From: Caballeronia insecticola
GTDB lineage: Bacteria; Pseudomonadota; Gammaproteobacteria; Burkholderiales; Burkholderiaceae
DNA length: 64,000 nt
Direction: 5' to 3'
Assembly (NCBI RefSeq): GCF_000402035.1
Contig: NC_021287.1
Coordinates: 1-64,000, forward strand
Positions 19,092 through 30,534 of the stretch are shown piece by piece. Both the position numbers and the translations under genes were made by a program. How positions within the stretch are numbered: position 1 is the first letter of the stretch; each line of letters begins with the position of its first letter. The notes below the pieces were generated by a model. It was not told the origin of the DNA, ran no database searches, and saw only the letters and a program-made list of their open reading frames with translations.

Positions 19092-19964
19092 ATGTTCGAT
19101 CAGGTCGTATTCGCCGGCGGCGGCAACCGCTGCTGGTGGCAAGCCGGTTTCTGGGACGTCATCCGGCCAGAGCTGAATCTGAAGCCGCGCATCATCGCCG
19201 GGATTTCGGCAGGCGCCGCGACGGCGTGCATGCTCTACACGAACGAGTCGCGCTGGGTGATGGACTACTACGCCCACGCGCTGCGCGACAACACCCGAAA
19301 CGCGTACTGGGGCAACCTGCTGCGCGGGCAATCGGTGTTTCCGCATTACCGCATTTACCGGCAAGCCCTGCTCGATATCTTCGCCGAGCGCTTCACCTCG
19401 CTCGCGCAGGCGCCCGAGATTCGCATCGGCGTGTCGCATCTGCCGCGCTGGCTCGGCGCGCGCAGCGCGGTCGCGGCGGGACTCATCGCGTATAACATCG
19501 AAAAGTACGTGCGCAAGACGCTGCATCCGACGCTCGGTCAGGCGCTCGGCTTCCATCCGGAATTCGTCACGGCGCAGGAATGCGCGAGCATCGAAGATCT
19601 CGCCGATCTCATCCTGCAATCGTCGAGCACGCCGCCTTTCACGCCGATCCTGCGTCGCAACGGCCGCCCCGTGCTCGACGGCGGCATGGTCGACAACGTG
19701 CCGGTCGCCGCGCTCGATTCATCGCCGGGACGGGTTCTCGTGATGGTCACGCGCCTCTATCCGCGCGAGCGCATGTTCGTCGTGCCGCACGGCGAGCAGC
19801 AGCGTATCTACGTTCAGCCGTCGCGCAAGGTGCCGATTTCCAGCTGGGACTATACGAGTCCGTCCCAGATGCAACATGCTTACGATCTGGGCCGCGCGGA
19901 CGGCGAGGATTTTCTGGAACGCCTGCCGCGTCTCATGGAAACCGCAGCGCATCTCGCTCGATGA
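19092..19964 (+). CDS. Patatin-like phospholipase family protein
   Basis: The 290-residue protein has the patatin catalytic set: oxyanion loop GGGNR (residues 9-13), nucleophile elbow GISAG with Ser39, and DGG near residue 195 supplying the Asp of the Ser-Asp dyad. It has no signal peptide, so it is probably cytoplasmic and acts on lipid acyl esters. It begins directly after the thioesterase stop, suggesting linked acyl-chain handling. Confidence 0.88.
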   Translation: MFDQVVFAGGGNRCWWQAGFWDVIRPELNLKPRIIAGISAGAATACMLYTNESRWVMDYYAHALRDNTRNAYWGNLLRGQSVFPHYRIYRQALLDIFAERFTSLAQAPEIRIGVSHLPRWLGARSAVAAGLIAYNIEKYVRKTLHPTLGQALGFHPEFVTAQECASIEDLADLILQSSSTPPFTPILRRNGRPVLDGGMVDNVPVAALDSSPGRVLVMVTRLYPRERMFVVPHGEQQRIYVQPSRKVPISSWDYTSPSQMQHAYDLGRADGEDFLERLPRLMETAAHLAR

Positions 19965-19982
19965 ACGCAAAGGAGCACGACC

Positions 19983-20459
19983 GTGGCGAAGAAGCACACT
20001 TACGAACTGACCGTCGACTGGACCGGCAATCTCGGTTCGGGCACATCGTCCTACGACGCTTATTCGCGCGATCACCTCGTGCGCATCGGCACGAAGACGG
20101 CGATCGAGGCATCGAGCGATCCGGCGTTTCGCGGCGATCCCGCGCGTCACAATCCGGAAGAGTTGTTCGTGGCGTCGCTGTCGTCGTGCCACATGCTCTG
20201 GTATCTGCACCTGTGCGCGACGAACAAGATCGTCGTGACGAGTTATGTCGATGAAGCCGTCGGCACCATGCAGGAAGAAGCAAAGGGCGACGGGCGCTTC
20301 ATCGACGTATTGCTGCGCCCGCGCGTGACGATCGGCGCCGGCGGCGATACCGGTCTCGCGGCGCGCCTGCACGAAGAGGCGCACCGCTTTTGCTTCATCG
20401 CGAACTCGGTGAATTTTCCGGTGCGCTGCGAACCGTCGATCGAGATTTCGACCATCTGA
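19983..20459 (+). CDS. OsmC family peroxiredoxin-like protein
   Basis: The 158-residue protein starts with GTG 19983 preceded by AAAGGAG. It has the OsmC pattern: a first redox Cys in SLSSCHMLWYLHLC and a second in HRFCFIANSVNFPVRC. OsmC/Ohr proteins reduce organic hydroperoxides using these thiols; proteins of this subgroup are often annotated only as OsmC family. It is the third gene of the thioesterase-patatin unit, consistent with lipid-peroxide defence. Confidence 0.88.
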   Translation: MAKKHTYELTVDWTGNLGSGTSSYDAYSRDHLVRIGTKTAIEASSDPAFRGDPARHNPEELFVASLSSCHMLWYLHLCATNKIVVTSYVDEAVGTMQEEAKGDGRFIDVLLRPRVTIGAGGDTGLAARLHEEAHRFCFIANSVNFPVRCEPSIEISTI

Positions 20460-20465
20460 CTCCGC

Positions 20466-21482
20466 TCAGCGGCGGCGCGCGTGATGGAGCGCTTCCTTGT
20501 TGTAGACGCTCGACGTATCGCCCGCATCGAACGCGAGGATGTTCCTGAAGGCCGCGTCGAAGTAAAGCTCGTAGTTCTCGCGCTCCACATAACCGATGTG
20601 CGGCGTGCAGATCACGTTCTCGAGGCGCAGCAAACCGTAGCCTTGCAGGATCGGCTCCGTCTCGAAGACATCCACCGCGACCATGCCCGGCCGGTTGTGA
20701 TGCAGCGAGTTGAGCAGCGCGTTTTCATCGAGCAGTTCGGCGCGGCTCGTGTTGACGAAGAGCGCAGTCGGCTTCATGCGCATCAGGTCGTCCTGCTTGA
20801 CGATGCCGCGCGTCTCGTCGGTGAGACGCAGATGCAGCGTGAGCACGTCGCTCTGCTCGAAGAGCGCCTCACGGCTCTCGGCAACAGCGATGCCATCCTC
20901 GCGCGCGGCGCTCAACGAATGCTCGCGGCCGAAGACCAGCACGTTCATGCCGAACGCCCGGCCGTAGTCCGCGACCAGTTTGCCGATCTTGCCGTAACCC
21001 CAGATGCCGAGTGTCTGACCGCGCAGCACCTGACCGAGACCGAAGTTCGGCGGCAGCGCGGACGTTTTCAGCCCCGACTGCTGCCACGCGCCTTGCTTCA
21101 GGTTGGCCACGTACTGCGGAATGCGCCGCTGTGCCGCCATGATGAGCGCCCACGTCAGCTCGGCGGGCGCCACGGGCGAACCCGTGCCTTCCAGTACGGC
21201 GATGCCGCGTTCCGTACACGCATCGAAGTCGATATGCCCGCCACCGGCGCGCCCGGTCTGGCTGATCATGCGCAGTTTCGGACATTTATCGAGTAATTGA
21301 GAGCTGATGCGCGTACGTTCGCGGATCAGCACGAGCGCGTCGACGTCCGAGAGTCTGCTGGCCAACTGTCCGAGACCACGCACCGTGTTATTGAAGACCT
21401 TCACCTCGTGGTCATCGAGCAGATGGAAGCAATCGAGCTTCCGGACGGCGTCCTGGTAGTCGTCAAGGATGGCGATTTTCAT
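20466..21482 (-). CDS. D-2-hydroxyacid dehydrogenase, NAD-dependent
   Basis: From ATG 21482 the product has 338 residues. It shows the NAD-binding Gly motif GIWGYGKIGKLVADYG, the catalytic Arg in VNTSRAELLDENAL, a downstream Glu region, and the catalytic His in CTPHIGYVE. It belongs with the D-3-phosphoglycerate-dehydrogenase-like enzymes; its substrate is not determined. The start MKIAILDDYQDAV fits the family; ATG 21509 would add nine residues. It converges on the OsmC gene. Confidence 0.87.
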   Translation of the reverse strand: MKIAILDDYQDAVRKLDCFHLLDDHEVKVFNNTVRGLGQLASRLSDVDALVLIRERTRISSQLLDKCPKLRMISQTGRAGGGHIDFDACTERGIAVLEGTGSPVAPAELTWALIMAAQRRIPQYVANLKQGAWQQSGLKTSALPPNFGLGQVLRGQTLGIWGYGKIGKLVADYGRAFGMNVLVFGREHSLSAAREDGIAVAESREALFEQSDVLTLHLRLTDETRGIVKQDDLMRMKPTALFVNTSRAELLDENALLNSLHHNRPGMVAVDVFETEPILQGYGLLRLENVICTPHIGYVERENYELYFDAAFRNILAFDAGDTSSVYNKEALHHARRR

Positions 21483-21961
21483 GGGCTTTAATTCGCTTTT
21501 GTTAGGCATCAAACGTGCTGCTTTTTTGTCGGGCGCGAGAATAGAGTACTTAAATTCGGGTAAATACCGATCAATTGCGCTCTATCTGCGTTATTGCGCT
21601 GCATCACGGCGAACCGGCGACGCAATGTTATGCTTGTCTCCCATTTTTCAGGAGCCTTGCGTCCGCGCCAAAATAAAGAGTTTGAACGCAGGTAGCGGAA
21701 AACAGGGTAATCCGCGAGGAGACGGCCGCTTAGTATCTCTTTTTAACAGTTTGTTCCTTGGCGACGCAAGCCGCGATCTGACGCGATTTGCGCGCCCGAG
21801 ATTAATGCCCGTGACGCCGCAATGGCTTGCGAACCGCATTTCGTGCGATGAAACAGCGCATTGGAACTGCACGAAAGCGCCCGGCGGTTCGAGTCGCAAA
21901 AGCCTCTCGCATGCAGCGTCTGAGGGTCTAGGTTTTCATTGCAGAGAACGGAGACAGCTCG
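21483..21961. other. Intergenic region upstream of pckG
   Basis: No convincing gene in 479 bases. The DNA is AT-richer near 21510-21620 and 21670-21760 and should contain the promoters of the divergent dehydrogenase and pckG. GGAG at 21949-21956 is the pckG ribosome-binding site. A plus-strand open frame across it lacks any recognisable product. Confidence 0.5.
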
Positions 21962-23833
<1,872 letters not shown>

Positions 23834-23896
23834 GCGTGCATGTTTCGGCGTATTACAGGTGATTGATGTTCGAAACCGAATCAATCCCTTTATTCC

Positions 23897-23922
23897 GGGC
23901 CCGCTTCGGCGGGCTCGTTTTA
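23897..23922 (+). terminator. Terminator of pckG
   Basis: GGGCCCGC and GCGGGCTC pair across TTCG (one G-T pair), followed by GTTTTA. It lies 64 bases after the pckG stop. Confidence 0.75.
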
Positions 23923-24171
23923 TCGGCGCCTACACTGTCAAAATTGGCGCGAACAGTCTTTCCAATATTTCGCCCGATGGCGCGAAACTGACCGAGTGTT
24001 GTGCGATCGACAACAATCGGTGATCTTTCATCGCTGAGAAGCGGCTAACGGCCCGTTTTTTTTCGATTTCCCCGCGCTTCCCGGCAACTTCTGCACGAAA
24101 TCGCCAGTCCTAGGATAATCCTGAATTGCTTTGCAGCAGAATTCAAGCCGCCCAGCGGCAGGAGTTGTCTT
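23923..24171. other. Intergenic region before the LysR gene
   Basis: No gene seen. AGGAG at about 24160 serves the LysR gene. The rest should hold its promoter. Confidence 0.4.
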
Positions 24172-25260
24172 ATGGATCATTTGCAGTCGATGAGAGTGTT
24201 TGTCCGCGTCGCCGATCTCGGCAGTTTTGCCCGGGCCGCGAACGCGATGGACATCTCCAACGCAGTGGCGACGCGCCACGTCGCGGACCTGGAAGGCCGC
24301 CTCGGCACGCGTCTGCTCAACCGCACGACGCGCAGCCTTTCGCTTACGGAGTCCGGTCAGGTTTATCTGGAGCGCGCGCGGCAAATTCTCGATGAACTGG
24401 AAGACGTCGAGCAAATGGTGGTGGCGCGCAATCACGAGCCGCTCGGGTCGCTCAGAATCGTGGCGCCCGTGGTGTTCGGGCTGCACAATCTCGCGCCGGT
24501 CTTGCAGACTTATGCGCAGCGCTATCCGAAGGTCATTCCCGATGTCACGCTGGTCGACCGGCAGGTCGATCTGGTCGAAGAAGGCTTCGATGTCGGCATC
24601 GTCATCGCGCGGCAGGTGAAGAGTGCAAGCGTCGTCACGCGGCGGCTCACCACTGGCTGCATGACCGTGTGCGCCACGCCCGCGTATCTGGAGAAGCACG
24701 GCACGCCGACGCGTCCGGAGCAGTTGCTCGAACATCCGTGCCTGAGCCTGCCGTCCGAATACTGGGGCGACGAGCGCGTGTTCACCGGCCCGGCGGGCGA
24801 AGTGCGCGTGCGGCCGCAGAACGTGATCATCGCGAACAACACCGAGATGCTGCGTCAGTTCGCGCTGCTCGGCATGGGCATCGCGATTCTGCCAAGCTAT
24901 CTGATCGGCAACGACACGACCAAAGGCCAGCTCGTGCGTCTGCTCGGCGACTATCAATTGCCGCAGGTCGAGATCAACGTCGCTTATCCGAGCCGCCGCC
25001 ATTTGCCGGCGAAGGTACGCACGTTCATCGATCATCTGGTCGAGCATTTCAGCCAGACGCCGAATCATCAGGTGAGCGAGCAGTGGATTCGCGACGGACG
25101 CGGCAAGCCGGTCGCACCCGCCGCGCAGCCGCACTACGAGCATGCCGACGACGACGCGGTACGCCCGCCGCGCCCCCGTCCGATCGACGGCGAACTCGCG
25201 CCCAAGCTCTCGAAACCGACCCGGCCGCGTGGGCGGTTGCCCGCAGCCTCGCCGTTCTGA
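24172..25260 (+). CDS. LysR-family transcriptional regulator
   Basis: The 362-residue protein has the LysR winged helix at residues 1-60 (MRVFVRVADLGSFARAANAM; RHVADLEGRLGTRLLNRTTR) and a periplasmic-binding-like effector domain at about 90-295. Residues 300-362 are a Pro/Arg/Lys-rich extension (PPRPRPIDGEL and SKPTRPRGRLPAASPF) absent from ordinary 300-residue members. The target is unknown; the upstream neighbour is pckG on the same strand, with a terminator between. Confidence 0.9.
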   Translation: MDHLQSMRVFVRVADLGSFARAANAMDISNAVATRHVADLEGRLGTRLLNRTTRSLSLTESGQVYLERARQILDELEDVEQMVVARNHEPLGSLRIVAPVVFGLHNLAPVLQTYAQRYPKVIPDVTLVDRQVDLVEEGFDVGIVIARQVKSASVVTRRLTTGCMTVCATPAYLEKHGTPTRPEQLLEHPCLSLPSEYWGDERVFTGPAGEVRVRPQNVIIANNTEMLRQFALLGMGIAILPSYLIGNDTTKGQLVRLLGDYQLPQVEINVAYPSRRHLPAKVRTFIDHLVEHFSQTPNHQVSEQWIRDGRGKPVAPAAQPHYEHADDDAVRPPRPRPIDGELAPKLSKPTRPRGRLPAASPF

Positions 25261-25282
25261 AAGGCGCGCGCCCGGCGCAAAT

Positions 25283-25317
25283 AAAAAACCCCGCGAAATT
25301 GCTTCGCGGGGTTTTTT
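25283..25317. terminator. Strong bidirectional terminator between LysR gene and topB
   Basis: AAAAAACCCCGCGAA and TTCGCGGGGTTTTTT form a 15-base-pair stem across a five-base loop. It serves the convergent LysR and topB transcripts. Confidence 0.92.
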
Positions 25318-25356
25318 ACTTCTGAGGCAACAACCGGTAGGCGACGGCCGCGTCGA

Positions 25357-28002
25357 TCAGCCCGTCTTGCGCGCCGCGGTCTTTTTCGCGGCCGCCTTTT
25401 TGGCCGGCGCCTTCTTCGCTGCCGGCTTTGCGCGCGTCGTCTTCGCGGCGACGGCGACATCGCTTTCGCCGCTTTCATCGCCGCCGTCGGCTGGCGCTTC
25501 CGCCGCGGCGCCGCGCTTCGCCGCCGTCTTGGCGCCCGGTTTGGCTTCCTTCTTCTCGAATTCGAAGCCGATCTTGCCGTCCGGCTGCTTCACGAGAAAC
25601 GCCTTGAAGTTGCGCCCGGTGCGCGACGACTTGAAGTTCGTCAGCAAGTCCGTGCGGCCTTCGGTCAGGAGCTTGTGCATCTGCTCCCGCGCGATTTCCT
25701 GTTGCAGGATGACCTTGCCCGAGCGGAAATCGCAGGTCTTCGGATTCGCGACCGAGTTCTCGCAGACATAGCTCATGCCGTGCTCGAACACGCGCGAATG
25801 ACATTTCGGACACGCGCCGACCGGCGTCTGCTCGGAGAAATCGGGCGGTTCGCCGTCTTCGCCGCCGCTGTCCTGGCCGAAGTCGAATTCGAGCTTGTAG
25901 TTTTTGATTTCGTCGTCGAGGGCGAGCTTGAGAATCGCCGAGAACGGACGGCCCATCTTGCTGCGGAAGCCCGACAGCGGCCCGATGGTTTTCTCGCGCA
26001 GCAATTCCTCGACTTCGGGAATTTCGAACTGGCGTCCGCCCGGAATCTTCGAAATGGAGAATTCGCACTTCGTGCATGCGAAGCGCCGGTAGTTTTCCTT
26101 CACCTGCGCGCCGCAATTCGGGCACGGCGTTTCGAGCGTGGCGTAATCGCCGGGAATTGTGTCGGAATCGTATTCCTTCGCGCGCTTGACGATAGTCTGC
26201 GTCATGCGGGCGATTTCCTGCATGAAGGCGTCGCGATGCAGGTTGCCGCGCTCCATCTGCGAGAGCTTGTGCTCCCACTCGCCGGTGAGTTCCGGTGCGG
26301 TGAGTTCCTCGACGCCGAGGCCGCGCAGCAAGGTCATCAACTGAAACGCCTTGGCGGTCGGAATCAGCTCGCGGCCTTCGCGCACCATGTACTTCTCGCC
26401 GAGCAGACCTTCGATGATCGCCGCGCGCGTCGCCGGCGTGCCGAGACCCTTCGCGGCCATCGCCTCGCGCAATTCTTCATCTTCGACGAGCTTGCCCGCG
26501 CCTTCCATCGCCGAGAGCAGCGACGCTTCGTTGTAGCGCGCAGGCGGCTTGGTCACGAGAGCATGCGCCTCGACCTTCTCGACATCGACCTTTTCGTCCT
26601 TCTGCACCGGCACGAGATTGCCTTCCTCGCCCGCGGCTTCGCGCCCGTAGACCTGCAGCCAGCCCGGCTCGACGAGCACCTTGCCTTCCGTCTTGAAATG
26701 ATGTCCCGAGACCTCGGTGATGCGCGTGGTCACGAGATATTCCGCCGCCGGGAAAAACACCGCCAGGAAGCGCTTGACCACGAGGTCATAGAGCTTCTGC
26801 TCCGGCTCGGACAGCGCCTTGGGCGCTTGCAGCGTCGGGATGATGGCGAAGTGATCGCTGATCTTCGAGTTGTCGAAGATGCGCTTGTTCGGCTTCACCC
26901 AGCCCTTGTCGAGCACCTGCTTGGCGAACGGCAGATAGTTGTTGCTCTCTTTGAGCATGGTCAGCGTGTCTTTGACCGTGCCCAGATAGTCTTCGGGCAG
27001 CGCGCGCGCATCGGTACGCGGGTAGGTCAGGACCTTGTGCTTCTCATACAGTGCCTGCGCGAGGCCGAGTGTGTTTTTCGCTGAGAAGCCGAAGCGGCCG
27101 TTGGCTTCGCGCTGAAGGCTCGTCAGGTCGAAGAGCAGCGGGGACATCTGGGTCGAAGGCTTCGACTCCTCGGTCACGATGCCCGTTTTGCCACGGCACG
27201 CCGCGACCACCGATTCGGCCGCCGCGAGACTCCACAGGCGCGAATCGCGCTGCTCGGGATCGTTCTCGACGCGCTTGAACTTCGGATCGAACCAGCGACC
27301 TTCGTAGATACCCTTCGCGGCGATGAACTCGGCGCGCACTTCCCAATAGTCGCGCGGCACGAAACGACGAATTTTCTCTTCACGTTCGACGACGATCGAC
27401 AACGTTGGCGTCTGAACGCGACCGACGGTCGTCAGAAAGAAGCCGCCGCCCTTGCTGTTGAATGCGGTCATCGCGCGCGTGCCGTTAATGCCCACGAGCC
27501 AGTCGGCTTCCGAGCGGCAGCGCGCGGCGTCGGCGAGCGGTTGCATGTCGGCGTCGCTGCGCAGATGCGCGAAACCCTCGCGGATCGCGGCGGGCGTCAT
27601 CGATTGCAGCCACAGGCGCTGGACCGGCTGCTTTGCCTTCGCGTGCTGCGCGATCAGGCGGAAAATCAGCTCGCCCTCGCGCCCCGCGTCGCAGGCGTTG
27701 ATCAGGCGGTCGATGTCCTTGCGCTTCAGCAGCTTCGTCAGCACCTTGAGGCGCGACTCGCTCTTGGCGATCGGATTCAGGTCGAAATGCGGCGGAATGA
27801 CCGGCAGATTGGCAAAGCTCCACTTGCCGCGCTTGACGTCGTACTCCTCCGGCGCGGCAATCTCGAGCAAGTGGCCGACCGCGGACGAGAGCACGTAATC
27901 GTCGCTCTCGAAGTACTCGTCATGCTTGGTGAAGCCGCCCAGCGCACGCGCGATATCGTTCGCGACGGAGGGCTTCTCAGCGATGATCAGGGCTTTGGAC
28001 AT
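25357..28002 (-). CDS. topB: DNA topoisomerase III
   Basis: The 881-residue type IA topoisomerase unlinks single-stranded DNA and decatenates. It opens with the TOPRIM domain (LIIAEKPSVANDIA; NACDAGREGELIF), has the active-site Tyr in VLTYPRTDARALPEDY, and ends with two zinc-ribbon repeats (CPNCGAQVKE with FACTKCEF; CPKCHSRVF with YVCENS) and a Lys/Ala/Pro-rich basic tail (last 55 residues). E. coli TopB has 653 residues; the extra length is the zinc modules and tail, as is usual in Burkholderia. Confidence 0.95.
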   Translation of the reverse strand: MSKALIIAEKPSVANDIARALGGFTKHDEYFESDDYVLSSAVGHLLEIAAPEEYDVKRGKWSFANLPVIPPHFDLNPIAKSESRLKVLTKLLKRKDIDRLINACDAGREGELIFRLIAQHAKAKQPVQRLWLQSMTPAAIREGFAHLRSDADMQPLADAARCRSEADWLVGINGTRAMTAFNSKGGGFFLTTVGRVQTPTLSIVVEREEKIRRFVPRDYWEVRAEFIAAKGIYEGRWFDPKFKRVENDPEQRDSRLWSLAAAESVVAACRGKTGIVTEESKPSTQMSPLLFDLTSLQREANGRFGFSAKNTLGLAQALYEKHKVLTYPRTDARALPEDYLGTVKDTLTMLKESNNYLPFAKQVLDKGWVKPNKRIFDNSKISDHFAIIPTLQAPKALSEPEQKLYDLVVKRFLAVFFPAAEYLVTTRITEVSGHHFKTEGKVLVEPGWLQVYGREAAGEEGNLVPVQKDEKVDVEKVEAHALVTKPPARYNEASLLSAMEGAGKLVEDEELREAMAAKGLGTPATRAAIIEGLLGEKYMVREGRELIPTAKAFQLMTLLRGLGVEELTAPELTGEWEHKLSQMERGNLHRDAFMQEIARMTQTIVKRAKEYDSDTIPGDYATLETPCPNCGAQVKENYRRFACTKCEFSISKIPGGRQFEIPEVEELLREKTIGPLSGFRSKMGRPFSAILKLALDDEIKNYKLEFDFGQDSGGEDGEPPDFSEQTPVGACPKCHSRVFEHGMSYVCENSVANPKTCDFRSGKVILQQEIAREQMHKLLTEGRTDLLTNFKSSRTGRNFKAFLVKQPDGKIGFEFEKKEAKPGAKTAAKRGAAAEAPADGGDESGESDVAVAAKTTRAKPAAKKAPAKKAAAKKTAARKTG

Positions 28003-28173
28003 GACTCAATTGGGTTGGTAACAGGCAGCAGTCCGGTTTGGACTGCTTTAACGACCGCTTTATAGCACAGGCTTTGTGCCGTGGGCGTCGAAGGGCGAAT
28101 CACGACGTTGCGCCGCACGGCTCGCGATGCACGTCCCGAATCACACGAAACGCTTGTTTCACGCCCCCAGCAG

Positions 28174-28551
28174 TCACGCCGTGGCCAGTGCCGGACGCAA
28201 CTTCGGCGCGCCGTTCACGTTCGGCAGCGCGGTCAGATCCCGCAGCATGCGTTCGACGATCGACGCCTGCGGCAGCACCGTGCCGAAGAACCGGGTCGTC
28301 TTCGAATCTTCGATCAGGATGGTCGGAAAATTTTCCACGTCGAGGTCGTCGAGGATGTCGGCGTGATTCTCGATATCGATCCAGGCGAAGCAGACGTCCG
28401 GATGCGCCGCCGCCAGCCGGTCGAAGCCTTCGCGATACTCTCGGCACGTGCCGCACCAGTCGGCGCACAGGCAGGCGACGAACAGCGTCTCGGGCTCGGC
28501 GATGCGCTCAGCGATGCGGTCTGCATCGATATCGAGATTCAGCGCGGACAT
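28174..28551 (-). CDS. Thioredoxin-like protein
   Basis: The 125-residue protein has a thioredoxin fold with active site WCGTC (C33, C36) in CLCADWCGTCREY and the cis-Pro of VENFPTILIED. The redox pair CGTC differs from thioredoxin's CGPC. No signal peptide is present, so it should act in the cytoplasm. ATG 28551 is chosen; ATG 28593 adds 14 residues. It lies just downstream of dprA on the same strand and may be co-transcribed. Confidence 0.82.
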   Translation of the reverse strand: MSALNLDIDADRIAERIAEPETLFVACLCADWCGTCREYREGFDRLAAAHPDVCFAWIDIENHADILDDLDVENFPTILIEDSKTTRFFGTVLPQASIVERMLRDLTALPNVNGAPKLRPALATA

Positions 28552-28621
28552 GGCGTGGGCGGGATCCTTGTTTTCGACTGCGGGGCGGCTCATTTTTTGC
28601 CGAATGTAGCACGACGCGGCT

Positions 28622-29827
28622 TCAGCAGCGTTCCAGCGCCGTGTAGCGGCCGCCCGGCAGCGCCGCCACGCGGCCCGCCAATTCGAGTTGCAGGAGCGCG
28701 CCCTGGAGCGCCGCGCCATCCAGTTCGGTGCGGGTGGCGAGAATTTCAAGCGTCGCGGGCGCGTGGCCGAGCGCGTCGAGCACACGCGCGGCGTCGCCCG
28801 TTTCGATTTGCTCGGGCAAACGCGCCGACGCCCAGGATGCATCGGCCGGACGCGTCCTGGCGCGTCGCGCGCCCGCCGTTGCGGCCTGCGCGGACGGCAA
28901 ACCGAACTCATCGAGCACGTCCTGCGGCGTTTCCACGAGCTTCGCGCCCTGTTTGATAAGCCGATGACAGCCTTGCGAAAGCGGCGCGTGAATCGAACCG
29001 GGCACCGCGAAGACATCGCGCCCCATTTCGTTCGCAAGCCGCGCGGTGATGAGCGAGCCGGAGCGCATGGCCGCCTCGACGATAAGCACGCCGCTCGACA
29101 ATCCCGCGATCAGCCGGTTGCGCTGCGGAAAGTTCGCCGGGCGCGCGGGCGTGCCGAGCGGCCATTCGGACAGAATCGCGCCTTCGCGGGCGATCTCATG
29201 CGCGAGCGTGTGATGTTCTGCCGGATAGACGAGGTCCGCGCCCGTGCCGATTACGGAGACGGTTCCGGCCGCGCCTTCGAGCGCGCCCCGATGCGCCGAT
29301 GCGTCGATGCCGAGCGCCAGTCCCGACACCACCACGAGCCCCGCGTCCGACAACGCTCGTGCGAAGCGCCGCGCGTCTTCGAGACCTTGCGGCGTGGCGT
29401 GCCGGCTACCGACAATCGCCACGGCGCGCGCCTGCAACAGATCGAGCCGGCCCTTGGCGTAGAGCAGCGCGGGCGGATCCGGCATAGTGAGCAGCGCCTG
29501 CGGATAAGCGGTATCCGCGAGCGTCAGAATGTAATTTCCCGGCGCCGACGCCCACGCCAGCGCCTCTTCAATATAGTGGTCGAACGGAACGCCCTCGATG
29601 TCCGCCGGCGGCGCGAGCACGGCTTCCGCGGCGGCCGCGCCGGCGGTTTCCGCGAGGGCGGCGAAACTCTCGGCCAGCACGTCGCCCGGGCTGCCGAACG
29701 CCGCGAGCAGCGTGCGCAGCGCGAGCGGGCGCAAGCCTTTTGCGTGGGCGAGCCGCAGCCAGGCGCGCAGTTCTTCGGCATCGGGCGTCAGGAAGGCTTG
29801 CCCGGTCGGCGGTACGGCGGTCGTCAT
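28622..29827 (-). CDS. dprA: DNA-processing protein DprA
   Basis: The 401-residue protein loads RecA onto incoming single-stranded DNA during natural transformation. It has the Rossmann-like DprA core (VGSRHATPQGLEDARRFA; SGLALGIDASAHRGAL; NRLIAGLSSGVLIVEA; MRSGSLITA; VFAVPGSI), an N-terminal helical domain and a C-terminal winged-helix domain (about 340-401). ATG 29827 (MTTAVPPTG) is chosen; the open frame extends 64 codons into def's upstream region without homology. It diverges from def, the usual arrangement in Burkholderia. Confidence 0.95.
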   Translation of the reverse strand: MTTAVPPTGQAFLTPDAEELRAWLRLAHAKGLRPLALRTLLAAFGSPGDVLAESFAALAETAGAAAAEAVLAPPADIEGVPFDHYIEEALAWASAPGNYILTLADTAYPQALLTMPDPPALLYAKGRLDLLQARAVAIVGSRHATPQGLEDARRFARALSDAGLVVVSGLALGIDASAHRGALEGAAGTVSVIGTGADLVYPAEHHTLAHEIAREGAILSEWPLGTPARPANFPQRNRLIAGLSSGVLIVEAAMRSGSLITARLANEMGRDVFAVPGSIHAPLSQGCHRLIKQGAKLVETPQDVLDEFGLPSAQAATAGARRARTRPADASWASARLPEQIETGDAARVLDALGHAPATLEILATRTELDGAALQGALLQLELAGRVAALPGGRYTALERC

Positions 29828-30027
29828 GTTAAGATTTTTGATCCGAAAGAAATAATGAAACGTCGCCCGGCCTGCTCCACAGGCCCGCCGCGACGCCGTT
29901 TGGCCGCTTGCCGGCGGCGTTGAATCCCGTGGATTCACCCGCATATCTTCGGCATGCCGCCACCCACCCGCAACCTGGCCGAATGGCCGATTTACACGCG
30001 TCGCGGCGCGCGTAGACAATCCGAATC

Positions 30028-30531
30028 ATGGCTCTGCTCAAGATACTCAACTACCCCGACAAGCGGCTGAACAAGGTGGCGAAGCCGGTCGAAGTCGTGG
30101 ACGACCGCATCCGCAAACTCGTCGCCGACATGGCCGAGACAATGTACGCCGCGCCCGGCGTCGGCCTCGCGGCGACGCAGGTGGACGTGCACGAGCGCGT
30201 GATCGTGATCGACGTCTCCGACGCGCACGACGAACTGATGGTCTTCATCAATCCGGAAATCGTCTGGGCGAGCGACGAAAGGAAGGAGTGGGAAGAGGGC
30301 TGTCTGTCGGTGCCCGGCATTTACGATTTCGTCGAGCGGCCCGACCGCGCGCGCGTCAAGGCGCTGAACGAAAAGGGCGAGAGTTTCGAGATCGAATGCG
30401 AAGGGCTGCTCGCCGTGTGTATCCAGCATGAGATGGATCACTTGAACGGTCACGTGTTCGTCGAATATCTGTCGCAGCTCAAGCAGACGCGGATTCGCGG
30501 CAAGATGAAAAAGCTGGAAAAGGCGCTGTAA
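30028..30531 (+). CDS. def: Peptide deformylase
   Basis: The 167-residue metalloenzyme removes the N-formyl group from nascent proteins. All three motifs are present: [17 protein letters not shown] (metal Cys) and QHEMDHLNG (metal His residues and catalytic Glu). It ends four bases before fmt, with which it forms an operon. Confidence 0.97.
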   Translation: MALLKILNYPDKRLNKVAKPVEVVDDRIRKLVADMAETMYAAPGVGLAATQVDVHERVIVIDVSDAHDELMVFINPEIVWASDERKEWEEGCLSVPGIYDFVERPDRARVKALNEKGESFEIECEGLLAVCIQHEMDHLNGHVFVEYLSQLKQTRIRGKMKKLEKAL

Positions 30532-30534
30532 CCA

